From contig NZ_JPRI01000007.1 in the NCBI RefSeq assembly GCF_000737765.1, positions 62,001-126,000 on the forward strand: DNA of 64,000 nt, written 5' to 3'. The notes beneath the pieces were generated by a model. That model had not been told where the DNA came from, made no database searches, and saw only the letters and a list, made by a program, of their open reading frames with translations. The translations under genes were made by a program, and so were the position numbers. Below, piece after piece: positions 52,400 through 58,950 of the stretch (positions within the stretch are counted from its first letter, which is position 1; every line of letters starts with the position of its first letter). This stretch comes from Chryseobacterium vrystaatense (GTDB taxonomy: Bacteria; Bacteroidota; Bacteroidia; Flavobacteriales; Weeksellaceae).

Positions 52400-52465
52400 A
52401 ATTTACATTGAAAAAATATGCAATGCCAAAGTAGAAACAGTCCACATTAATTATTACCCTAACAC

Positions 52466-52924
52466 ATGAAGCTTTTTAAAGTAAGGAAATCCAGCAGTTC
52501 GTTGCAGGTGTTCAATGAAGCAGAAGAGCTTATTGGTGTGCTTTTATTTGGATTTATCGGTGGTTTCAATGAGAAAATAAAAATAGGAGATCAATTGTAT
52601 AAAATTAAAAGTGCCGGATTTTTGTGGAGGGACATCCATATTTTTGATCAATCCGGCAGATTAGTTTTCAAAACTGATTCTTCGAAAAACAGGATATTGT
52701 ATTACGGAAGTTTTACAGAAATCTACACGTACGAACATAAAGGCTGGCTGAAGAAAAAATTATATTTATATGATAATAAGGACAGGATAATGGCAGAGAT
52801 AAGATACAAGCAAACATTTTTTCTTAAGGAACACTATAGTATAGAAACTGATGATGACTTCAGTAATGATCTGATTATTTTAAGCGTATTGTATTTCTAT
52901 TATAGTGAGATTTCAAATGGGTGA
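52466..52924 (+). CDS. Hypothetical beta-rich protein, 152 residues
   Basis: Not recognised with confidence. The alternating pattern ('LQVFNEAEELIGVLLF', 'QLYKIKSAGFLWRDIHIFDQSGRLVFK', 'KLYLYDNKDRIMAEIRYKQ', 'EHYSIETDDDF') resembles the LURP-one/tubby-like barrel proteins, which would be a scaffold or lipid-binding fold. No signal peptide. The ATG is 66 bp after the TPR gene, so the pair may be one unit. Confidence 0.6.
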   Translation: MKLFKVRKSSSSLQVFNEAEELIGVLLFGFIGGFNEKIKIGDQLYKIKSAGFLWRDIHIFDQSGRLVFKTDSSKNRILYYGSFTEIYTYEHKGWLKKKLYLYDNKDRIMAEIRYKQTFFLKEHYSIETDDDFSNDLIILSVLYFYYSEISNG

Positions 52925-53030
52925 TTTTAGAGAATAATCTGTCTTGTGTATATTTATGCCCCATCAGGTTTGTTTCGTTTTTTAATGAAAATTTCAACCA
53001 ACTTAAAAAAATAAATCAATAAATTTGATC

Positions 53031-53807
53031 ATGAAAAAAATTGGAATTATAGGCTGTGGCTGGTTAGGCGGTCATATGGCGGAGAAATTATCCGGTCAGT
53101 ATGAGATTTTTGCAACCACCACTTCCGAGTCTAAAATAAACGATTTATCTGCCAAAGGATATCACCCCACACTGGTAGACTTTCCCGACCATGATATAAC
53201 TGAAACCATGAAGGTGTGGGATGTTGCAACGCAATTGGACGCAGTGATTATTACGGTTCCGTTTGCAGGGGTAAGAGGGGCCGAAATTCCGCTTCATGAG
53301 AGAGCCCGGAATCTTCTGGCATTTCTTGGAGATTACAGCGGACAGATCTTCATGATGAGTTCTACCGGAGTGTATCCCAATATTGATAAAGAATTTACAG
53401 AAGACGATCAGTCTGCGGACGATGTGCCTAGCGAACGTTTTATAAAAGACAGGTTTCCTAAAGTCAATATTTTGAGATTAGCAGGATTGATGGGTGATCA
53501 GAGGCTTTTAAAGAATTATAATATATCCAATCTGGATCTTTTGGTGAATCATATCCATTACGCGGATATTTGCTCTGTGGTTGAAAAAATGCTGGACAAC
53601 CAGTCTCAATCCAAGGTATATAATGTGGTGGCGCCTGTGCATCCCAATAAAGAAGAGATCATCAATGCTCAGAAAGATCTGCCTTACGAAGGAGATCGTA
53701 CTACCGAGGGCAGAACCATATCTCCCGCAAAACTAATCTCAGATTTAGATTTTGAATTTCAATATCCCGATCCACGATATTTTCATCTGACGAAGGTCTC
53801 GGAATAA
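53031..53807 (+). CDS. NAD(P)-binding SDR-like/epimerase-family protein
   Basis: A 258-residue protein with an N-terminal Rossmann motif ('KKIGIIGCGWLGGHMAEKLSGQYEIFATTTSE') and a middle part typical of atypical short-chain dehydrogenase/YeeZ-like epimerases ('DAVIITVPFAGVRG', 'GQIFMMSSTGVYPNIDKEFTEDDQS', 'VNILRLAGLMGDQRLL', 'NHIHYADICSVVEKML', 'VYNVVAPVHPNKEEII'). Substrate unknown. Start at ATG 53031 rather than TTG 53025. A terminator follows. Confidence 0.8.
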   Translation: MKKIGIIGCGWLGGHMAEKLSGQYEIFATTTSESKINDLSAKGYHPTLVDFPDHDITETMKVWDVATQLDAVIITVPFAGVRGAEIPLHERARNLLAFLGDYSGQIFMMSSTGVYPNIDKEFTEDDQSADDVPSERFIKDRFPKVNILRLAGLMGDQRLLKNYNISNLDLLVNHIHYADICSVVEKMLDNQSQSKVYNVVAPVHPNKEEIINAQKDLPYEGDRTTEGRTISPAKLISDLDFEFQYPDPRYFHLTKVSE

Positions 53808-53825
53808 TGAGAGTTTTGAAAATAT

Positions 53826-53853
53826 AAAAAACCTGCTGTGAGGCAGGTTTTTA
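53826..53853 (+). terminator. Intrinsic terminator
   Basis: AAAAACCTGC-tgtga-GGCAGGTTTTTA. It also marks the left border of the CBASS-like operon. Confidence 0.7.
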
Positions 53854-53955
53854 TTTATCAATTTTTGATATAACCAATTTACTGTATTCCTTACGCTTGT
53901 GTGAGAAGATGAATTGGGAAACTCTCATTAACAAAGTTTACAAGGTAGTTTTTTA

Positions 53956-54861
53956 TTATCTTAGTTCATTAATCTTATTTTTAACAGAATAATTCATCTG
54001 ATCTTCTAATTCTCCCCATAACAGATTATAGATAAAATTTGGAATTAAAGGACTTAATATTCTATTTTGATAAATTCTATCTTGTATTTTTCGTAATTCT
54101 TCAACTTCTATTACATCGTTTAAGGATGAAGATTGTAGTTTGTCTTCAATAATCTCTCTTAATTTTTGTAAATTATCAACTGTTTCTAGATTAGTTTTAT
54201 ATTCTTTATATGTAAATATAAAAAGTGGCATTGAAGGAAAAATGACTTCTATAAAAAATTTTTTCAAACCGAATTCACCTGACAGAGCAAATGCAAGTAG
54301 GATGATGAAGGTTAATATAGAAAGCGATACTAATATATTACTATATTTTTTTTTGATATTTTGGTCATAACAAATATTCATTCTTTGGCAAAATATAATT
54401 GCAATATTTGTGTTAATAGTATTTATTTCTGTTGAATACCAATCTTTTACTTTGCTAACCTTTTTAATATTTTGTCTGTCATTTTTTGAATATTTTCTAA
54501 TTAGATCTAAATCAATAAAAGTTGTATTTAATGTCTTATTTTCAGGGATTGAAAAAACGGTTGTATCAAAATTTTCTTGTATTGATGCGGCTGTTTTTTT
54601 ACTTCGGTCAATGTATATCTCTAATATTTTTTCACAAGTAATTACTAAGACCATATATATAACATAGATCCAATTTTTGTCATCAATTTTTAGCTGTGTA
54701 AAATTTGTTATAAATGAAATTAAAATTGGAGCTACTACTGTAACAATAATTAATAAGTAATTTATTTTTTTTGCATTAGAATATAACCTTCTTTGTGCGA
54801 GTAGTTTATCAATATTAGAGTCTAGGTTTTGATTATGTAATATTTCTGTACCTTTATTCAT
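53956..54861 (-). CDS. S-4TM family putative pore-forming effector (CBASS-like)
   Basis: A 301-residue membrane protein matching the SMODS-associated 4TM effector family. After a short N-terminal helix with 'LLAQRRLYSNAKK' (18-32) come TM1-TM2 (about 34-54 and 62-80), a cytoplasmic part with the family landmarks DWY (140-142) and 'IIFCQRMNICYDQNIKKKYSN' (155-175), then TM3-TM4 (about 176-195 and 202-218) and a helical C-terminus. The start is the ATG at 54861, which overlaps the 3' end of the nucleotidyltransferase gene by 8 bp; a longer frame from 54936 would lie inside that gene. By family knowledge it would permeabilise the inner membrane when the partner's cyclic nucleotide signal binds. 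Base composition is A/T-rich compared with the flanks. Confidence 0.85.
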   Translation of the reverse strand: MNKGTEILHNQNLDSNIDKLLAQRRLYSNAKKINYLLIIVTVVAPILISFITNFTQLKIDDKNWIYVIYMVLVITCEKILEIYIDRSKKTAASIQENFDTTVFSIPENKTLNTTFIDLDLIRKYSKNDRQNIKKVSKVKDWYSTEINTINTNIAIIFCQRMNICYDQNIKKKYSNILVSLSILTFIILLAFALSGEFGLKKFFIEVIFPSMPLFIFTYKEYKTNLETVDNLQKLREIIEDKLQSSSLNDVIEVEELRKIQDRIYQNRILSPLIPNFIYNLLWGELEDQMNYSVKNKINELR

Positions 54862-55846
54862 ATTTAGGGAATTTTTCACCAAAGATATTACGCCAATTTT
54901 CAATGGCCTTCTCTTGATTTGTTTCGTTGATTTCAAAATCTACAGCTTTAATAGCATAATCGTAACTTTCCTTCGCTTTCTTGGAAATTTTAGCGCGTTC
55001 TTCAGTAGTTAAATTATTTATATTTCCTTGTATGTTTTTTGGATCATTAACGTCATAAAAAATATTTTGATATAAATAGTTAAAAAAGTTTCTAATATTT
55101 ATGTCATTAAAATCATTTTGAGTACCCTGATACTTTACAAAATTAATTATAAATACTTCAAATAGATAAGAACCTATTTTAGGACTTACGAAATTCATAT
55201 TCCAATATTTTAGAGTTCGTACTAATTGATAAACTTTACCACCATAAGTTTGATTTGTATTTTTTATATTATCGTGATCAATTACAGGGTTTGTAGCTTT
55301 CCAGTTTCCAGATCCATCTGGAATTAAGTAAAAATTATGTACAGTATAGAAGCAAGGTACTATATCATAACTCCAACTATATGATGTTAGATTAAGGACT
55401 GCTGCTTCTTGATTTCTTTTGATTTCTGAATTGGAATACTGTGGAACAGTATTTAACGCTTTAACTAATTTATTAACTACTTTTATTGAACTTAGTATAT
55501 TAGCATCATCTGAAAGATTTTTTAGTTCATCAGAAGAGTTCTGAGTATGAATATAATATTTACTTTTATCAAAAATATCAACTGAATAGTATGCATGTGA
55601 AGCATGTAAACAATACATTAAATCAATGTCATCTAGAGGTCTAATTTTTGTATTTCTGGCAAACGATCCATATTTTATATGCTTTTCAGGATGATCTTTC
55701 GGAAAATCCTCAATGTTTTCAGGAAAATTTATAAGTTGATCGATTAGCCAATCTCTGCTACTGCGAGCATTATCGGTATTTTCTTTAATTAAGTTTACGG
55801 TATTTATGTTAAACTCCTCAAAAGCTTGGTTTACACTCCTTGCCAT
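54854..55846 (-). CDS. CD-NTase (SMODS-like nucleotidyltransferase), CBASS signal synthase
   Basis: A 330-residue nucleotidyltransferase. The polymerase-beta-like core starts with GS at residues 60-61 ('KYGSFARNTKIRPLDDIDLMYCL'), with metal-binding Asp73 and Asp75 in the DID motif, and the third acidic residue Asp161 in 'SYSWSYDIVPCF', all as in SMODS/CD-NTases. A helical C-terminal domain follows ('QLVRTLKYWNMNF', 'SYLFEVFIINFV'). On phage infection such enzymes make cyclic di- or trinucleotides that activate the effector. It overlaps the S-4TM gene by 8 bp, so the two are an operon. No Cap2/Cap3, HORMA/TRIP13 or other ancillary gene is present, which fits a minimal type I arrangement. Which nucleotide is made cannot be told. 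Confidence 0.87.
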   Translation of the reverse strand: MARSVNQAFEEFNINTVNLIKENTDNARSSRDWLIDQLINFPENIEDFPKDHPEKHIKYGSFARNTKIRPLDDIDLMYCLHASHAYYSVDIFDKSKYYIHTQNSSDELKNLSDDANILSSIKVVNKLVKALNTVPQYSNSEIKRNQEAAVLNLTSYSWSYDIVPCFYTVHNFYLIPDGSGNWKATNPVIDHDNIKNTNQTYGGKVYQLVRTLKYWNMNFVSPKIGSYLFEVFIINFVKYQGTQNDFNDINIRNFFNYLYQNIFYDVNDPKNIQGNINNLTTEERAKISKKAKESYDYAIKAVDFEINETNQEKAIENWRNIFGEKFPKYE

Positions 55847-55865
55847 ATCTGTATTTTATTAAAAG

Positions 55866-55873
55866 CAAATATA
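55866..55873 (-). promoter_or_regulatory. -7 element for the CBASS-like operon
   Basis: TATATTTG on the minus strand, 20 nt upstream of the nucleotidyltransferase ATG. No exact -33 TTTG. Confidence 0.45.
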
Positions 55874-56132
55874 TTTATCCTGATATGAATATAAATACGG
55901 GAAACCATAAATGTATATATTACACAGAATATTTTTAAAGTGAAATATACAAAAGTCGTTTTTTTATGATATCAGTATTTTCACGGAGTTCATTGTAAAA
56001 ATAATTCTACTTCAAAACAACCCCATTCCAAACCTCCCAATCCCTCCGCAACTTCCAACCACTATTAAAACAAACCTCCCGATACCTCCGTTGATTTAAA
56101 ACAACCCTGTCTATGGTGAGGGTTCTGTCAAT

Positions 56133-56158
56133 CTTCTTTTGTCTTGAAACAAAAGAAG
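56133..56158. repeat. Perfect hairpin (10-bp arms)
   Basis: CTTCTTTTGT (56133-56142) and ACAAAAGAAG (56149-56158) with a 6-nt loop. It belongs to a 600-bp non-coding block between the CBASS genes and the XRE regulator. Confidence 0.55.
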
Positions 56159-56188
56159 CAAAAATTCAAGACCTGGAATCTTCCGCTA

Positions 56189-56308
56189 AAAATAGATCCT
56201 GTTCTCTAAAAATTCTAAACTTGCGCGGTATGGCTCTATATTAAGAATTAAACTTTAGTCCCGCGCTTCGGACATAAGAATTTTCTTAACGTTCACAGGA
56301 TCTATTTT
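56189..56308. repeat. Long imperfect palindrome (about 120 bp), MITE-like
   Basis: The outer arms AAAATAGATCCTGT (56189-56202) and ACAGGATCTATTTT (56295-56308) are perfectly inverted over 14 bp; inner pairs AAAATTCT/AGAATTTT and GCGCGG/CCCGCGC continue the dyad. Such structured, non-coding elements are typical of miniature inverted-repeat or REP-like sequences. No target duplication could be defined by eye. Confidence 0.55.
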
Positions 56309-56402
56309 CTTAACGCTCCATTTTCCTATGTCGGATTGGGAATGGTCATGTATTCGGTTCTCAGCCTACTTTATCTACTTTAAGTGGTTTCTTTTAATAC
56401 AA

Positions 56403-56459
56403 TTTGCGTCTTTGCAAATGACCAACGATACTTCTGTTGGAGCATTGCAAAGACGCAAA
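56403..56459. repeat. Strong palindrome (14-bp arms with nested stem)
   Basis: TTTGCGTCTTTGCA (56403-56416) and TGCAAAGACGCAAA (56446-56459) are exactly complementary, with a nested CCAAC/GTTGG stem (56422-56426 and 56436-56440). It lacks a T-run, so a plain terminator is unlikely. Confidence 0.6.
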
Positions 56460-56542
56460 GTTTGTTATTTAAGGTTCAGGAAAATCGGAGATTTTCAACT
56501 GTTTTTCTAATGAAAATTGCCTTAAGAATGATGGATCAGAAT

Positions 56543-56920
56543 TTACCTTTTCTTTTTAAGTACAGTTAATTCTGCTTCCAGTCTTTTATTCTCTTTCTTC
56601 AGGAATTCTATAAGTTCTCTCTGACTTTCCAGAAGGAACTCCGGGACATTACAGTAGAAATTTCCACTAACACTTCCTATGTTGTTACTATTTGAATTGT
56701 TATCAAAATGATTGATTTGTCTAAAATCCTCTTCTTCATATATTTCTTCCACAGGAACTTCCAGGAATCGGGCGATCTTTTCCCATTCATCTTTTCGGAT
56801 TCCTACATCACCGCTTTCTTTTCTGCTATAGTTGGAAACATCTGTTGCAATGATATCTGCGATTTGCTGTTGCGTAATGCCTTTTCTTTTTCTTACCTCG
56901 CGTAGTTTTTCTTTTTGCAT
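56543..56920 (-). CDS. XRE family helix-turn-helix regulator
   Basis: A 125-residue regulator. The N-terminal 65 residues are an HTH_3/Cro-C1 domain ('KLREVRKRKGITQQQIADIIATDVSNYSRKESGDVGIRKDEWEKIARFLEVPVEEIYEEED'); the end 'LLESQRELIEFLKKENKRLEAELTVLKKK' is a short coiled coil, probably for dimerisation. It points in the same direction as the CBASS-like genes but is separated by about 700 bp of repeats, so control of those genes is only a possibility. A dyad over its own promoter suggests autoregulation. Confidence 0.85.
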   Translation of the reverse strand: MQKEKLREVRKRKGITQQQIADIIATDVSNYSRKESGDVGIRKDEWEKIARFLEVPVEEIYEEEDFRQINHFDNNSNSNNIGSVSGNFYCNVPEFLLESQRELIEFLKKENKRLEAELTVLKKKR

Positions 56921-56925
56921 AGCTG

Positions 56926-56949
56926 TATTTTGTACAAATATGCAAAATA
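56926..56949. promoter_or_regulatory. Possible XRE operator
   Basis: TATTTTG (56926-56932) and CAAAATA (56943-56949) form an inverted repeat 6 bp upstream of the regulator ATG; placement over the promoter suits autorepression. Confidence 0.35.
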
Positions 56950-56994
56950 TTACTTAAAAAAAACAGAGGTTAGCTTGTATTGTTTTTCATCTTC

Positions 56995-57088
56995 TTTCAA
57001 AAAAATAATTTAGAAGTTTTCCAACCTTTTTCATTGTTATAGTATCTCTATATTTAACGCAAAGTTTCAATTGGACTCTTTTTATTTT
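56995..57088. repeat. 94-bp perfect direct repeat, copy 1
   Basis: Identical, base for base as read, to 57347-57440. It contains an ECF-promoter-like pair, TTCCAACC (57019-57026) and TCTCTAT about 18 nt further. Downstream lies a structured segment ending in a terminator, not a gene. Confidence 0.85.
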
Positions 57089-57290
57089 AAGGAAAGCAAA
57101 GGGTTGCGGTTCCACCGCTGACTAAGCGGGTGGCTAAAACGTTTGCTTCGTCTAATCAATCAAGGATTGATTCCTTCTTTGCTTCCTAAAATATCCATTC
57201 TTATCATAAAGCTTTGCGTCAATCAATCTTTATCTATTGGAATTAGCTTGTCTTTTGGTCTGATCAGGACCAAAGGACCAAAATTTTTTT
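57050..57290 (+). ncRNA. Candidate structured non-coding RNA between the 94-bp repeats
   Basis: If the promoter in repeat copy 1 is active, transcription would run from about 57050 through several stem-loops (AAGGAAAGCAAAG with CTTTGCTTCCT; CCACCGC-tgactaa-GCGGGTGG; AATCAATC-aag-GATTGATT) to a good terminator, TTTTGGTC...GACCAAAATTTTTTT (57253-57290). No reading frame of note lies inside. Call rests on promoter resemblance, structure and terminator only. Confidence 0.4.
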
Positions 57291-57346
57291 ATAAAATGTA
57301 AGGATAGCAGACTTTTATCAGTACCCAGCCTTGTACTACATCATCA

Positions 57347-57440
57347 TTTCAAAAAAATAATTTAGAAGTTTTCCAACCTTTTTCATTGTTATAGTATCTC
57401 TATATTTAACGCAAAGTTTCAATTGGACTCTTTTTATTTT
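57347..57440. repeat. 94-bp perfect direct repeat, copy 2 (promoter/leader of the next gene)
   Basis: Identical to 56995-57088. This copy ends 22 bp before the ATG of the gene at 57463 and probably carries its promoter (TTCCAACC at 57371-57378, TCTCTAT near 57397). Confidence 0.85.
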
Positions 57441-57462
57441 CATCTCTATAAGAAAAGAAACT

Positions 57463-58032
57463 ATGAAAATCACCATACCAAAACCGTGTCACGAAAACTG
57501 GGTGATGATGACTTCCGAAGAAAAAGGAAAATTTTGTAAGGTTTGTTCCAAAACGGTCCGGGACTTTACCGGCTTTTCTGATGAAGAACTTGTAAACAGT
57601 CTTACCGACGACAAAAATATTTGTGGGAAATTTAGAGCCGACCAGCTGGGACGGAATTTAAATTTTTCAATTACTGGTGCCATTGCATTGGGATTATTGG
57701 GAAGTAGTGGAGTGGTGGCAACTGCCCATGCACAGGAGGTGAAAAATGAAAAAGTGAAGGCCGTAGATCAGACAGGAGGTCTCCATGTAAATCACCCGGC
57801 GAATGATCCTGCCTATAAAAACAGAACAATGGTTTTGGGAAAACCCCTTTCAGGGCCAGCGAATAAACCTGTCATCTTTCTTGATAAGAAGAGAATTTCT
57901 GAAACTGAACTGCGAAATCTCAGTCCGGACAAAGTAAAGAGCATGAATATTTTGTCTGGAGAAGGCGCAGTTAAGCTCTATGGGAAGGAAGGACAAAATG
58001 GAGTGATTGTGATTACGAGTAAACGAAAATAA
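57463..58032 (+). CDS. Membrane protein with N-terminal Cys motif and C-terminal TonB-plug-like segment
   Basis: A 189-residue protein of unclear function. The N-terminus 'ITIPKPCHENWVMMTSEEKGKFCKVCSKTVRDFTGFSDEELV' has a CH-x(n)-CxxC arrangement that may bind zinc and recurs in Chryseobacterium proteins. One hydrophobic segment ('SITGAIALGLLGSSGVVATAHA', about residues 65-88) could be a membrane anchor or internal signal. The C-terminus 'VKSMNILSGEGAVKLYGKEGQNGVIVITSK' resembles the plug end of TonB-dependent receptors (YG..G.NGVI.I). The promoter region is the second 94-bp repeat. Confidence 0.7.
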   Translation: MKITIPKPCHENWVMMTSEEKGKFCKVCSKTVRDFTGFSDEELVNSLTDDKNICGKFRADQLGRNLNFSITGAIALGLLGSSGVVATAHAQEVKNEKVKAVDQTGGLHVNHPANDPAYKNRTMVLGKPLSGPANKPVIFLDKKRISETELRNLSPDKVKSMNILSGEGAVKLYGKEGQNGVIVITSKRK

Positions 58033-58139
58033 AAATGAAGAGTGAAAAATTAAAAATGATGAATGAAGAATGGAGCTCAAAATGTAAGATAAGCAAAGAA
58101 ATGGAATATCTTGATTGGGTTTCCTCCTTGTATAATTCA

Positions 58140-58182
58140 AAAAAAATCTCCGGCAATGTTCCCAATTGCCGGAGATTTTTTT
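58140..58182. terminator. Strong bidirectional terminator
   Basis: AAAAAAATCTCCGGCAAT-gttccc-AATTGCCGGAGATTTTTTT between convergent genes; one of the strongest hairpins in the window. Confidence 0.9.
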
Positions 58183-58203
58183 ACATTATTTTAAAAGTAC
58201 TAC

Positions 58204-58776
58204 TTACATTTTTACAGCGTTGATCGCAGCTTCATAATTCGGTTCCTGTGAAATATCGGCAACCTGTTCTTCATAGACTATTTTTCCCGTAGGATCAATC
58301 ACGACAACCGCTCTGCTCAACAGACCTTTCATAGGAGAGTCGATCAGTTCCACCCCATATTTCCATCCAAAATCGGAACGGAAATCCGAAAGCATCACCA
58401 CGTTCTTGATTCCTTCTGCACCACAAAATCTTTTTTGTGCAAAGGGTAAATCCTTAGAGATACAAAGAACTACCGTGTTCGGAAGATTCCCGGCATCTTC
58501 ATTGAAATGATGTACAGAAGCAGAGCACACCCCTGTATCTACACTTGGAAAGATATTAAGAATTACATATTTCCCTTTGTAGGAATCTAAAGTCTGATCC
58601 TGCATATCAACGTCTGTAAGCGTAAAATTGGGTGCAGGTTTATTCACCATTGGCAATGCAGAATAGGTATGAACCTGGGTTCCTCTCATCAAAACGGTAT
58701 GTGCTGTTTTATTTTTTTGGGCGAAAACTAATGCGGAGCAAAATAATAAGGTACTTAAAACTACTTTTGAAAACAT
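58204..58776 (-). CDS. tpx: Thiol peroxidase with signal peptide
   Basis: A 190-residue atypical 2-Cys peroxiredoxin. The Tpx signature 'ILNIFPSVDTGVCSASVHHFNE' holds the peroxidatic Cys; the resolving Cys is in 'LPFAQKRFCGAEGIKNVVMLSDFR'. Unusually, the protein starts with a signal peptide (SKVVLSTLLFCSALVFA, then Q), so it would reduce hydroperoxides in the periplasm. The start was set at ATG 58776 since the longer frame runs into a promoter-like TAATTTTG. Confidence 0.9.
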   Translation of the reverse strand: MFSKVVLSTLLFCSALVFAQKNKTAHTVLMRGTQVHTYSALPMVNKPAPNFTLTDVDMQDQTLDSYKGKYVILNIFPSVDTGVCSASVHHFNEDAGNLPNTVVLCISKDLPFAQKRFCGAEGIKNVVMLSDFRSDFGWKYGVELIDSPMKGLLSRAVVVIDPTGKIVYEEQVADISQEPNYEAAINAVKM

Positions 58777-58791
58777 GAATTTTATTTTTAA

Positions 58792-58799
58792 CAAAATTA
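58792..58799 (-). promoter_or_regulatory. -7 element upstream of tpx
   Basis: TAATTTTG on the minus strand, 16 nt before the ATG at 58776. Confidence 0.4.
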
Positions 58800-58950
58800 T
58801 TATTTTTTTGTGAGCCGTTCATTAATTTTAATTCAAATACCCGTCAAATAGAGTAAATCTATCATGGGCCTGTTTTCAAAATCGATTTTAACGGCTACCT
58901 TTATTCTGTATAATTTTAACAAGTACATCATTATCAAAAAATAAAATTTT

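Noticed and set aside
54862..54936. Longer N-terminus for the S-4TM protein starting at 54936
   Set aside because: It would lie fully inside the nucleotidyltransferase gene and has no family resemblance; ATG 54861 gives the expected N-terminus.
56995..57440. Direct repeats considered as a CRISPR remnant
   Set aside because: Only two copies, 94 bp long, with a 258-bp structured interval and no spacer-like units.
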